Positions 1 through 4,877 of a stretch of 6,391 nt of DNA are shown one piece after another (the first letter of the stretch is position 1; every line of letters begins with the position of its first letter). The notes under the pieces were generated by a model that worked only from the letters and a program-made list of their open reading frames with translations, was not told the origin of the DNA and did not search any database. The stretch is from Alphaproteobacteria bacterium (GTDB lineage Bacteria > Pseudomonadota > Alphaproteobacteria > Micavibrionales > UBA2020). The stretch lies in assembly GCA_029266795.1 (NCBI GenBank), contig JAQSWE010000154.1, forward strand, positions 1 to 6,391, in the 5' to 3' direction. The translations under genes were made by a program, and so were the position numbers.

Positions 1-88
1 GCGCTCCGCCGCGCTGCAACCGCTGTCGAAAGCGCAGCAGGGCAGTCGCCTGTACCGCGCCGCCAATCGCCGCAAAAAATCCTCCTGA
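1..88 (+). CDS. C-terminal fragment of an unidentified protein (5' truncated)
   Basis: Reading from base 2, a frame stays open for 28 codons to a TGA at 86-88 and encodes a basic tail ending RAANRRKKSS. A lysine/arginine-rich C-terminus like this is common in RNA- or DNA-binding proteins, but the fragment is too short to assign a family. The frame starting at base 1 is also open, to a stop near 133, but its product is rich in cysteine and arginine and looks less natural. The gene begins upstream of the window. No terminator hairpin is visible just after the stop. I do not recognise the gene. Confidence 0.45.
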   Translation, partial: RSAALQPLSKAQQGSRLYRAANRRKKSS

Positions 89-153
89 TATCATCGCGTT
101 GCGCACGTTGTTCATGCGGCAGTTGAATTGCGTCGCTTTATTGCCCTTGTTTG

Positions 154-169
154 TGTTTCACATGAAACA
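154..169. promoter_or_regulatory. parS-like palindrome (putative ParB-binding site)
   Basis: The 16 bases TGTTTCACATGAAACA differ at one central position (A for G) from the widely conserved chromosomal parS consensus TGTTTCACGTGAAACA. The arms TGTTTCA and TGAAACA are perfect inverted repeats around a CA centre. ParB/Spo0J nucleates on such sites to organise and segregate the origin region. The site lies in non-coding DNA between the end of one gene and the start of the DUF4919-like gene, as expected for a functional site. The alternative is an operator for another dimeric repressor, since a weak TATAAA hexamer lies just downstream at 186-191. Whether ParB tolerates the central change is not known from the sequence. 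Confidence 0.5.
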
Positions 170-300
170 TTTAATGTAACTAGCTTATAAATATGAATTT
201 ATCCGGCGTAATGCCCTTGGCGCGCTGATGTGAAACTTTAAGAGAGATGTTTATGCTGTCTGGTATTAGGGGCTTGTCTTTTGCCGTGAATAACGTGAAA

Positions 301-306
301 TATAAT
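301..306 (+). promoter_or_regulatory. Possible -10 box upstream of the DUF4919-like gene
   Basis: A perfect TATAAT hexamer lies 24 bases before the proposed TTG start at 331, which would give a short leader of about 20 bases. No well-spaced -35 box is present: TTGTCT at 274-279 is too far (21 bases) and TTGCCG at 281-286 is too near (14 bases). If this is the true promoter, the upstream ATG codons at 247 and 253 lie outside the transcript, which supports the TTG start. An alternative weak -10, TATAAA at 186-191, lies beside the parS-like site. Confidence 0.35.
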
Positions 307-318
307 CTGCACACTGAC

Positions 319-323
319 CGGAG
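319..323 (+). promoter_or_regulatory. Ribosome binding site fixing the TTG start at 331
   Basis: CGGAG ends 7 bases before TTG at 331, a normal Shine-Dalgarno spacing. It supports TTG over the in-frame ATG codons at 247 and 253, which would add 28 residues in front of a clear signal peptide. Confidence 0.55.
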
Positions 324-330
324 TTCTCCT

Positions 331-1023
331 TTGAAAAAATATCTGTTCGCCCTTTTGCTCGTGGCCGCCGTTGCCGGCGCGCCCCTGACGGTAAACGCGC
401 AGGCACAGGCGCAGCCCGAAGGCTTCAGCAACGTGTCGTCCAAGGACGCCGAATATCTGACGCTGGTTGAGAAGGCGCAGGCGAGTGACAGCAAGGCTGT
501 AGACTGGTCCCAGCTGCGCAATGCCTATGTCCAGACTTCCTTCTACGATCCCTATGGCGGTGCGCAGGCAATATGGTATGCGCTGCAGCGCGCCGGCATG
601 CTGGTCGTCGCGACCCCGTCAGATGAAAACGTGCGCGCCTATCACGACCTGCTGAACAAGCATTATGCACATTACCGCGCCCACCTGCAGGCGATCGATC
701 TTTGGAACAAGACCAAGACCAGCGTTGTCAACAAGTCGCTCCATGAAAACGCCTTCCGTGAAATCCTGCGGTCCATCCGCCTGACGGGTGATGGCAAATC
801 GCCGGAAACCGCTTTCCGCGTGATTGACCCGGCCGAGGAAAGCATGATCCTCAAGACCTTCCACTACCGCTTGATCGGGCAGGAGTTCCGCCAGAACAAC
901 GGCCAGTTCTGGGATGTGCTGAAATACATCAATCCGCAAGTCCTGGGCACCGACGGCAAGCCTGTGCAGCAGGAGATGTTTTTCAACGTGAACGTGATCC
1001 TGCAGGCCTCCGGAAACCGTTAA
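331..1023 (+). CDS. Secreted/periplasmic DUF4919-like protein
   Basis: This is a 230-residue protein from a TTG start. Residues 1-23 form a classic Sec signal peptide: KK, then a hydrophobic core LFALLLVAAVAG, then a likely cleavage after VNA. The mature protein is predicted to be periplasmic, with no further membrane segment. Two stretches recall the DUF4919 family, whose function is unknown: residues 58-77 (DWSQLRNAYVQTSFYDPYGG) and residues 153-175, around GDGKSPETAFRVID. The remainder contains a helical middle (about 100-150) that would fit a TPR-like fold, and the C-terminal part ends in FFNVNVILQ. The family assignment is from memory of motifs, not a search. The longer frame from ATG 247 is disfavoured because it buries the signal peptide. 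The gene stands alone, with the parS-like region upstream and a terminator-like hairpin at its stop. Confidence 0.8.
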   Translation: MKKYLFALLLVAAVAGAPLTVNAQAQAQPEGFSNVSSKDAEYLTLVEKAQASDSKAVDWSQLRNAYVQTSFYDPYGGAQAIWYALQRAGMLVVATPSDENVRAYHDLLNKHYAHYRAHLQAIDLWNKTKTSVVNKSLHENAFREILRSIRLTGDGKSPETAFRVIDPAEESMILKTFHYRLIGQEFRQNNGQFWDVLKYINPQVLGTDGKPVQQEMFFNVNVILQASGNR

Positions 1024-1039
1024 TCCGGGCCGGATTTTT
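1022..1039 (+). terminator. Small intrinsic terminator-like hairpin after the DUF4919-like gene
   Basis: AATCCG (1022-1027) pairs with CGGATT (1031-1036) across a GGC loop, followed by TTT and then CCTT. The stem overlaps the TAA stop codon. The stem is only 6 bp and the T run is short, so termination may be partial, but the position is right for ending the upstream gene before the tRNA-Trp promoter. Confidence 0.5.
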
Positions 1040-1070
1040 CCTTGATTTACAGAAAGATGTCGCAGCGCGT

Positions 1071-1089
1071 CAAAAAACACTGTTTTTTG
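1071..1089. repeat. AT-rich inverted repeat beside the tRNA-Trp promoter
   Basis: CAAAAAAC (1071-1078) and GTTTTTTG (1082-1089) form a perfect 8-bp inverted repeat around ACT. It lies between the terminator-like hairpin and the presumed -35 box of the tRNA promoter. It could act as an A-tract/T-tract UP-like element, as a protein site, or as a second weak hairpin for readthrough transcripts. Confidence 0.45.
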
Positions 1090-1091
1090 CT

Positions 1092-1121
1092 TTGATTTGT
1101 TGGGAAACTGAGATATATAAA
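1092..1121 (+). promoter_or_regulatory. Predicted promoter for the tRNA-Trp–secE–nusG unit
   Basis: TTGATT (1092-1097) matches a -35 box at four of six positions. It is followed, 16 bases on, by TATATA (1114-1119), or 18 bases on by TATAAA (1116-1121). Transcription would start near 1127, giving a tRNA leader of about 75 bases. This is the only convincing promoter before the tRNA, and none is apparent between the tRNA and nusG. Confidence 0.55.
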
Positions 1122-1159
1122 CGGCTAAGTTAACCTCCCAAAATTTAGTATCTCTCAAA

Positions 1160-1180
1160 TCCGGTCTCCGGAAACGAGGG
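1160..1180 (+). repeat. tRNA anticodon-arm-like sequence and hairpin in the tRNA leader
   Basis: Bases 1162-1180 align without gaps to 1231-1249 of the adjacent tRNA-Trp, with 16 of 19 identical. This covers the 5' strand of the anticodon stem, the loop start and the 3' strand with its GAGGG continuation. The anticodon position reads CCG here instead of CCA. The copy can fold into its own hairpin, TCCGG-TCT-CCGGA (1160-1172). It may be a relic of tandem tRNA duplication or a leader element that folds against the tRNA. Confidence 0.4.
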
Positions 1181-1203
1181 GTCGCAGGAGGAAAACGGCA
1201 CGA

Positions 1204-1279
1204 AGGAGCGTGGCTCAATTGGTAGAGCATCGGTCTCCAAAACCGAGGGTTGGGGGTTCGAGTCCCTCCGCTCCTGCCA
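1204..1279 (+). tRNA. tRNA-Trp (anticodon CCA)
   Basis: This 76-base gene folds as a complete cloverleaf. The acceptor stem AGGAGCG (1204-1210) pairs with CGCTCCT (1269-1275), followed by discriminator G1276 and an encoded CCA at 1277-1279. The D stem GCTC/GAGC is at 1213-1216 and 1225-1228. The anticodon stem TCGGT/ACCGA is at 1230-1234 and 1242-1246, with loop CTCCAAA and anticodon CCA at 1237-1239. The T loop contains the expected GGTTCGAGTCC. The discriminator G and CCA anticodon are those of bacterial tRNA-Trp, which reads UGG. It sits just upstream of secE, a common arrangement in alphaproteobacteria. There is no terminator before secE, so the tRNA is probably cut from a longer tRNA–secE–nusG transcript. 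Confidence 0.97.
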
Positions 1280-1330
1280 TTTCTTCAAACGGAATGGCTT
1301 GGCACTAAAAAGACAAAGGGTAAGGCAAGA

Positions 1331-1531
1331 ATGTCGAAGAATATCGCCCAGTTCGCCCGCGAGGTCCGTCAGGAAACGCTGAAGGTGACCTGGCCCACGC
1401 GCAAGGAAACCGTGACCACGACAATCGTCGTCTTCATCATGGTCTTCATTATGTCGATGATCCTCTTGTTCTCCGACTGGGTCATTTCCAGCGCGATCAA
1501 GTTTATCCTGACACTCGGCACAAAATTTTAA
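1331..1531 (+). CDS. secE: Preprotein translocase subunit SecE
   Basis: SecE is the small essential subunit of the inner-membrane SecYEG channel, where it clamps SecY. This 66-residue protein is the typical short form with one membrane span. Residues 11-27 carry the conserved cytoplasmic amphipathic helix and its signature (EVRQETLKVTWPTRKET). The single membrane helix is at about 28-48, followed by a short tail. The ATG at 1331 is chosen because it gives the normal N-terminus MSKNIAQFAREV. A longer open frame running back to 1250 would begin inside tRNA-Trp. An AAGG at 1322-1325 and AAAGGG at 1315-1320 can serve as ribosome binding site. nusG follows after 14 bases, so the two are almost certainly co-transcribed. 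Confidence 0.97.
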   Translation: MSKNIAQFAREVRQETLKVTWPTRKETVTTTIVVFIMVFIMSMILLFSDWVISSAIKFILTLGTKF

Positions 1532-1545
1532 GAGATTAGAAAATC

Positions 1546-2079
1546 ATGGCACAGCGCTGGTACGTTCTTCATGTTTACTCCGGCTTCGAGAAAAAAGTCG
1601 CATCCTCCATCCTCGAAACCGCCAAGAAGCGCGGCCTCGACCAGTATATCGCGGAAGTGATGGTGCCGACCGAAGAAGTCGTCGAAGTCCGCCGCGGCCA
1701 GAAGGTCAATGCCGAGCGCAAATTCTTCCCGGGCTACGTGCTCGTGAAAATGGACATGAACGACGACGCATGGCACCTCGTCAAGAACACCCCGAAAGTC
1801 ACCGGCTTCCTGGGCGCCGCAGGCACCAAGCCGCAGCCTATCTCGGAAACCGAAGCGCAGCGCCTGCTGAAGCAGATGGTCGACGGCGCGGAACGCCCCC
1901 GTCCTTCCGTCATGTACGAAATCGGCGAGCAGGTCAAAGTCTGCGACGGCCCGTTCAACTCCTTCAACGGCGTCGTCGAGGAAATCGACGAACAGAAGAG
2001 CCGCCTCAAGGTGCTGGTCTCGATCTTCGGCCGTTCCACGCCTGTCGAGCTGGATTTCAGCCAGGTCGAAAAGACCTGA
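1546..2079 (+). CDS. nusG: Transcription termination/antitermination factor NusG
   Basis: NusG binds RNA polymerase, suppresses pausing, and links transcription to Rho or to the leading ribosome. The 177-residue length is normal for the family. The NGN domain runs from RWYVLHVYSGFEKKV (4-18) through the conserved VPTEEVVEVRRGQKVNAERK region to the FFPGYVLVKMDM strand (60-71) and VTGFLG (85-90). The C-terminal KOW domain (about 127-176) has GEQVKVCDGPFNSFNG followed by a second strand KVLVSIFGRSTPVELDF. No domain is missing. The sequence resembles alphaproteobacterial NusG. The ribosome binding site is weak (AGAG/AGAAAA), suggesting translation coupled to secE. Unusually, it is followed by a TerC-type gene and not by rplK. 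Confidence 0.97.
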   Translation: MAQRWYVLHVYSGFEKKVASSILETAKKRGLDQYIAEVMVPTEEVVEVRRGQKVNAERKFFPGYVLVKMDMNDDAWHLVKNTPKVTGFLGAAGTKPQPISETEAQRLLKQMVDGAERPRPSVMYEIGEQVKVCDGPFNSFNGVVEEIDEQKSRLKVLVSIFGRSTPVELDFSQVEKT

Positions 2080-2117
2080 TACGGGATTTATCCTTTATGC
2101 ATACAGGCTGTCCTTAA

Positions 2118-3674
2118 ATGGAATGGCTTTTTGATCCAACCGCCTGGGCGGGCCTCGTCACGCTGATCGTGCTGGAGCTTGTGCTCGGCATCGACAACCT
2201 CGTCTTCATCGCCATCCTCGTCGACAAGCTGCCGCAAAAGCAGCGCGACCGTGCGCGAAAGCTGGGGTTGTTCCTCGCGCTCGCCATGCGTATCGTTCTG
2301 CTGGCGGCGATCTCTTACCTTGCCTCGCTCACGACGCCCTGGCTTCACCTTTTCGGCAAGACGTTCTCTGCCCGTGACTGCATTCTGATCGGCGGCGGTT
2401 TATTCCTGCTCTATAAGGCGACGACCGAGGTGCATGGCCGCATCGAGGGGCATAGTCACCGAAAAGGGCCGAAGCTGAAGGCGCAGTTCTGGATGGTGGT
2501 CATCCAGATCATCATCCTCGATGCCGTTTTCTCGCTCGACGCCGTCATCATGGCGATCGGCATGACGGAACACCTGATGGTCATGATTATCGCGGTCACG
2601 ATTGCCATCGGCATCATGGTGTCGATCAGCAAGAGCCTCACGACATTCGTCAACAAGCACCCGACCGTCGTCATGCTATGCCTCGGCTTCCTGTTGATGG
2701 TAGGTTTCACGCTTGTACTCGACGGGTTCGGCTACCCCCTGCCCAAGGGATACCTTTATGCGGCGATCAGCTTCTCCATCGTGGTCGAAAGCTTTAACCA
2801 GTTCGCGCAGGCGAAACTGAAAAAACGTATCAAGACGACAGATGTGCGCGAACGCACGGCGGATGCGATCCTGAAGCTGATGGGCGCCAAACCGCTGGAG
2901 ACGGTCGAGGAAGTGCGCGAGGCGAACGCCGTGCTCGCGGAGGCCGCGCAGACAGGCGTGCTGTCATCGTCGGAAAAGCAAATGCTGCGCGGTGTGCTGA
3001 ACCTGGCCGCGCGCCCCGTTCATACCATCATGACGCCGCGCCGCGACGTCGTCTCCATCAACATGGCGCTGCCGGAAAAAGACATCCTGGATGCCGTGCG
3101 CAAGGCGGAGCGTTCACGCCTGCTGGCGGTGGATGGCGACGTGGATAACGTCATCGGCATCCTGCGCAAGGACGAGTTCCTCGCGAAATGGCTGGGCGGC
3201 GACCGCCATACGCTCGACCGCCTGCTGGAAGAGCCGTTGTATGTGCGGGAAGACACAACCGTCATGGCGCTGCTGGAATTCCTGAAAAAATATCCTGCCG
3301 GCATCGCCGTCGTGACGGATGCCGAAGAGAATGTCGCGGGCGTGGTGACGCATCTCGATCTGCTGGAGGCGATTGCCGGCGAATTCCCGAGCCAGCATGA
3401 ACCCTACGCGCCGCTGTCGATCCATGAAAATGCCGAGGGCGGTCTCACCATCGACGGCATGGCGTCGGTCTATGATGTGGCGCACAAGCTGGCGGTCGAT
3501 TACACGCCGGACGGGCATTTCGCGACGATTGCGGGCCTTGTGCTCCACAGCTTCGGTCGTATGCCCGCAGTGGGTGATAAACTCGACTGGCAGGGCTGGC
3601 GTCTCGAAATCCGCCAGATGGACGGCCGCCGCATTTCGAAAATCAAGGCCAAGAAGATTCCGGAAGACGAATAG
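2118..3674 (+). CDS. TerC–CBS–CorC inner-membrane protein (YoaE/YegH type)
   Basis: A 518-residue integral membrane protein with the three-part layout of E. coli YoaE and YegH, and close to YoaE in length. Residues 1-235 form the TerC domain with about seven membrane spans. It has the acidic signatures GIDNLVF (24-30, Asp26) and LDAVFSLDAV (134-143, Asp135 and Asp141) that are thought to bind metal in this family. HPTVVMLCLGFLLMVGF (181-197) and PKGYLYAAISFSIVVESFNQ (209-228) are also typical. A linker leads to two CBS domains (about 300-360 and 365-422), including VHTIMTPRRDV and a second ending THLDLLEAIAGEFP. A CorC/HlyC transporter-associated domain (about 440-512) closes the protein. TerC homologues have been implicated in manganese export; the CBS pair probably senses a nucleotide. 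The ATG start matches the YoaE N-terminus (ME-L-DP--WAG). It begins 38 bases after nusG with a weak ribosome site and no clear terminator between them. The next gene is convergent. Confidence 0.93.
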   Translation: MEWLFDPTAWAGLVTLIVLELVLGIDNLVFIAILVDKLPQKQRDRARKLGLFLALAMRIVLLAAISYLASLTTPWLHLFGKTFSARDCILIGGGLFLLYKATTEVHGRIEGHSHRKGPKLKAQFWMVVIQIIILDAVFSLDAVIMAIGMTEHLMVMIIAVTIAIGIMVSISKSLTTFVNKHPTVVMLCLGFLLMVGFTLVLDGFGYPLPKGYLYAAISFSIVVESFNQFAQAKLKKRIKTTDVRERTADAILKLMGAKPLETVEEVREANAVLAEAAQTGVLSSSEKQMLRGVLNLAARPVHTIMTPRRDVVSINMALPEKDILDAVRKAERSRLLAVDGDVDNVIGILRKDEFLAKWLGGDRHTLDRLLEEPLYVREDTTVMALLEFLKKYPAGIAVVTDAEENVAGVVTHLDLLEAIAGEFPSQHEPYAPLSIHENAEGGLTIDGMASVYDVAHKLAVDYTPDGHFATIAGLVLHSFGRMPAVGDKLDWQGWRLEIRQMDGRRISKIKAKKIPEDE

Positions 3675-3680
3675 TCACTG

Positions 3681-4742
3681 TCAGGGCTTGCGGTCGTTCC
3701 GGCGCGCCAGCTTTTTATAGGCCTTTGTCTGCGCCTTGCCCTGTTCTTTATCGCGCGGCGCGGCCAGAAGGATTTTTTCCGTCACCGCTGCCGCCAGTGA
3801 ATTTTTAGGCGCTGTGTTGAAAACATCCGCGACATTTTCCAGCCATTCCTGCGGTGTCAGGCGGCGCAGCGTGATGATGCTGTCCGGCAGCTCTGCGGCG
3901 CGCGGCGCGCGGTGGCGTATCTTGTCGAACACGCTTTTCAGTCTTTCCGCCATGTCATGGCCGCTCTGCGGCTGCTTGCGCACCGCGCGCAGCCAGCTCA
4001 GGCGCTGCGCCAACTCCTCGATCTCGCCGGCGGCGGGGGCGTGCCGTTTGGAAATGGTTTCCGCCATGGCCTGCACCGCCGCAGGCGACAGGGGCAGGTC
4101 GCCGATATGGCGGAGTGCGGCATCTAGCGCGGGGGAGGTGGTGTGCACGCCCGGTGGTTTCAGCGCGCGCTGGAGCGACACCTCCTGTGCCTGTTCAATC
4201 GTGATGTCTTTTTGCGCGAGGCAGCGCAGGATCGCGAAGACATCCGCCGCCATTTCGGCCTCGGCCTTCTCGTGGGATGCCGCGCCCTGCAGGGAAGGCC
4301 TGCCGCTGACATGCGTGCCGCGCCAGTTCTGCGTGAAACCGTTGCGCGCGACGACATGCCCCAATTCGTGCGCGAACACATAAGCCGCTTGATGCGCCAT
4401 GCTCGCGCTGCTGCCGAGGTATTTTGCCTTTGGCCTCGATGATGCGGCGACCAGCACATGGCCGCTCGCGTAATCAACCTCCGCCAAGCCGTTCTTGAGC
4501 AGGAATTTTTCGGCGGCGTGATGGATCGCGGTCTCTGCCGTGTCGCCCGTTTCCGCAAAGGACTGGACAAAGGCGGGGGAGGTCGCGCGCAGCCAGTCGC
4601 GAATTTTTTGCGGCGCATCGGCGGCGGCGAGATCGATAAACGTCACCCGCGCGGTTTCCAGCGGATAGTCGCGCTTCGCCGCCGCAACGGCGGCTGCGAA
4701 GTCGAAATCGGGGGATGTGGCGGGTTTGTCTGTCATGACCAT
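3681..4742 (-). CDS. Predicted zinc metallopeptidase with HELGH motif (ImmA/IrrE-like?)
   Basis: A 353-residue protein with no signal peptide or membrane span, so probably cytoplasmic. The sequence YVFAHELGHVVARNGF contains the HExxH zinc motif at residues 125-129. About 30 residues later an acidic helix, HEKAEAEMAADVFAIL (157-172), offers the third zinc ligand (Glu158, Glu161 or Glu163). The spacing and the A-D-x-F-A pattern recall the ImmA/IrrE (M78) peptidases that cleave repressors, but the flanking domains are not ones I recognise. The C-terminal half is helical and ends very basic (AYKKLARRNDRKP). The start may be ATG 4742 or, two codons on, ATG 4736; the latter has GGATGG nearby but too close to be decisive. 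It is convergent with the TerC gene (6-base gap) and divergent from the ankyrin genes. The substrate is unknown. Confidence 0.8.
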   Translation of the reverse strand: MVMTDKPATSPDFDFAAAVAAAKRDYPLETARVTFIDLAAADAPQKIRDWLRATSPAFVQSFAETGDTAETAIHHAAEKFLLKNGLAEVDYASGHVLVAASSRPKAKYLGSSASMAHQAAYVFAHELGHVVARNGFTQNWRGTHVSGRPSLQGAASHEKAEAEMAADVFAILRCLAQKDITIEQAQEVSLQRALKPPGVHTTSPALDAALRHIGDLPLSPAAVQAMAETISKRHAPAAGEIEELAQRLSWLRAVRKQPQSGHDMAERLKSVFDKIRHRAPRAAELPDSIITLRRLTPQEWLENVADVFNTAPKNSLAAAVTEKILLAAPRDKEQGKAQTKAYKKLARRNDRKP

Positions 4743-4763
4743 CCGGGGCTTAAATATTTTACA

Positions 4764-4792
4764 TAGATATTACAACCACCTAACGGTGTCAA
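4764..4792 (-). promoter_or_regulatory. Predicted promoter of the metallopeptidase gene
   Basis: On the minus strand a perfect -35 box TTGACA (plus-strand bases 4787-4792) is followed after 17 bases by TATCTA (plus-strand 4764-4769), which has the key T-A of a -10 box. Transcription would start near 4757, about 15-20 bases before the start codon, so the leader is very short. Confidence 0.55.
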
Positions 4793-4810
4793 CATCGTCG
4801 CTGGAGATGG

Positions 4811-4853
4811 TTAACATAATTAATGAAATTTTCAACAATATCAGGTATATATA
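4811..4853 (+). promoter_or_regulatory. Predicted promoter region of the ankyrin genes
   Basis: Two readings are possible. TTAACA (4811-4816) matches a -35 box at five of six positions, and 17 bases on is AACAAT (4834-4839), a fair -10. Alternatively the run TATATATAA (4846-4854) is the -10 with a poor -35. A short inverted repeat, TGAAA-T-TTTCA (4824-4834), lies between the two elements of the first reading and could be an operator. This and the minus-strand promoter fill the 135-base divergent gap. Confidence 0.4.
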
Positions 4854-4864
4854 AGACATCCGAA

Positions 4865-4871
4865 GAGGGAG
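4865..4871 (+). promoter_or_regulatory. Ribosome binding site fixing the TTG start at 4878
   Basis: GAGGGAG ends 6 bases before TTG at 4878. No in-frame ATG lies nearby: the ATG at 4888 is in another frame. The purine-rich site is the main reason to accept the TTG start. Confidence 0.6.
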
Positions 4872-4877
4872 AGACAG

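Noticed and set aside
247..330. N-terminal extension of the DUF4919-like protein from ATG 247 or 253
   Set aside because: It would put 28 unremarkable residues in front of a clean signal peptide, while TTG 331 has a good ribosome site and directly starts the signal peptide.
1186..1203. Strong AGGAGG as the ribosome site of a leader peptide before the tRNA
   Set aside because: No ATG, GTG or TTG lies at a usable distance; it more likely reflects similarity to the tRNA acceptor sequence.
619..1230. Minus-strand open frame opposite the DUF4919-like gene and tRNA leader
   Set aside because: It overlaps a convincing plus-strand gene, a promoter and part of the tRNA, and its product has no recognisable motif.
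1250..1330. secE starting at 1250
   Set aside because: That start lies inside tRNA-Trp and adds residues read from the T arm and acceptor stem; the family N-terminus begins at ATG 1331.
2080..2117. Terminator between nusG and the TerC gene
   Set aside because: Only 3-4 bp stems (such as GGAT-TT-ATCC) can be drawn, with loops too small and no proper T run.
3701..3716. Terminator at GGCGCGCC followed by CTTTTT after the TerC gene
   Set aside because: GGCGCGCC is a self-palindrome with no room for a loop and lies inside the metallopeptidase coding sequence.
3736..4383. Plus-strand open frame opposite the metallopeptidase gene
   Set aside because: Its product is low-complexity and cysteine/arginine-rich, while the minus strand encodes HELGH and a coherent helical protein with its own promoter.
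4811..4823. CtrA box (TTAA-N7-TTAA)
   Set aside because: Two TTAA motifs are present but separated by 5 bases, not 7.
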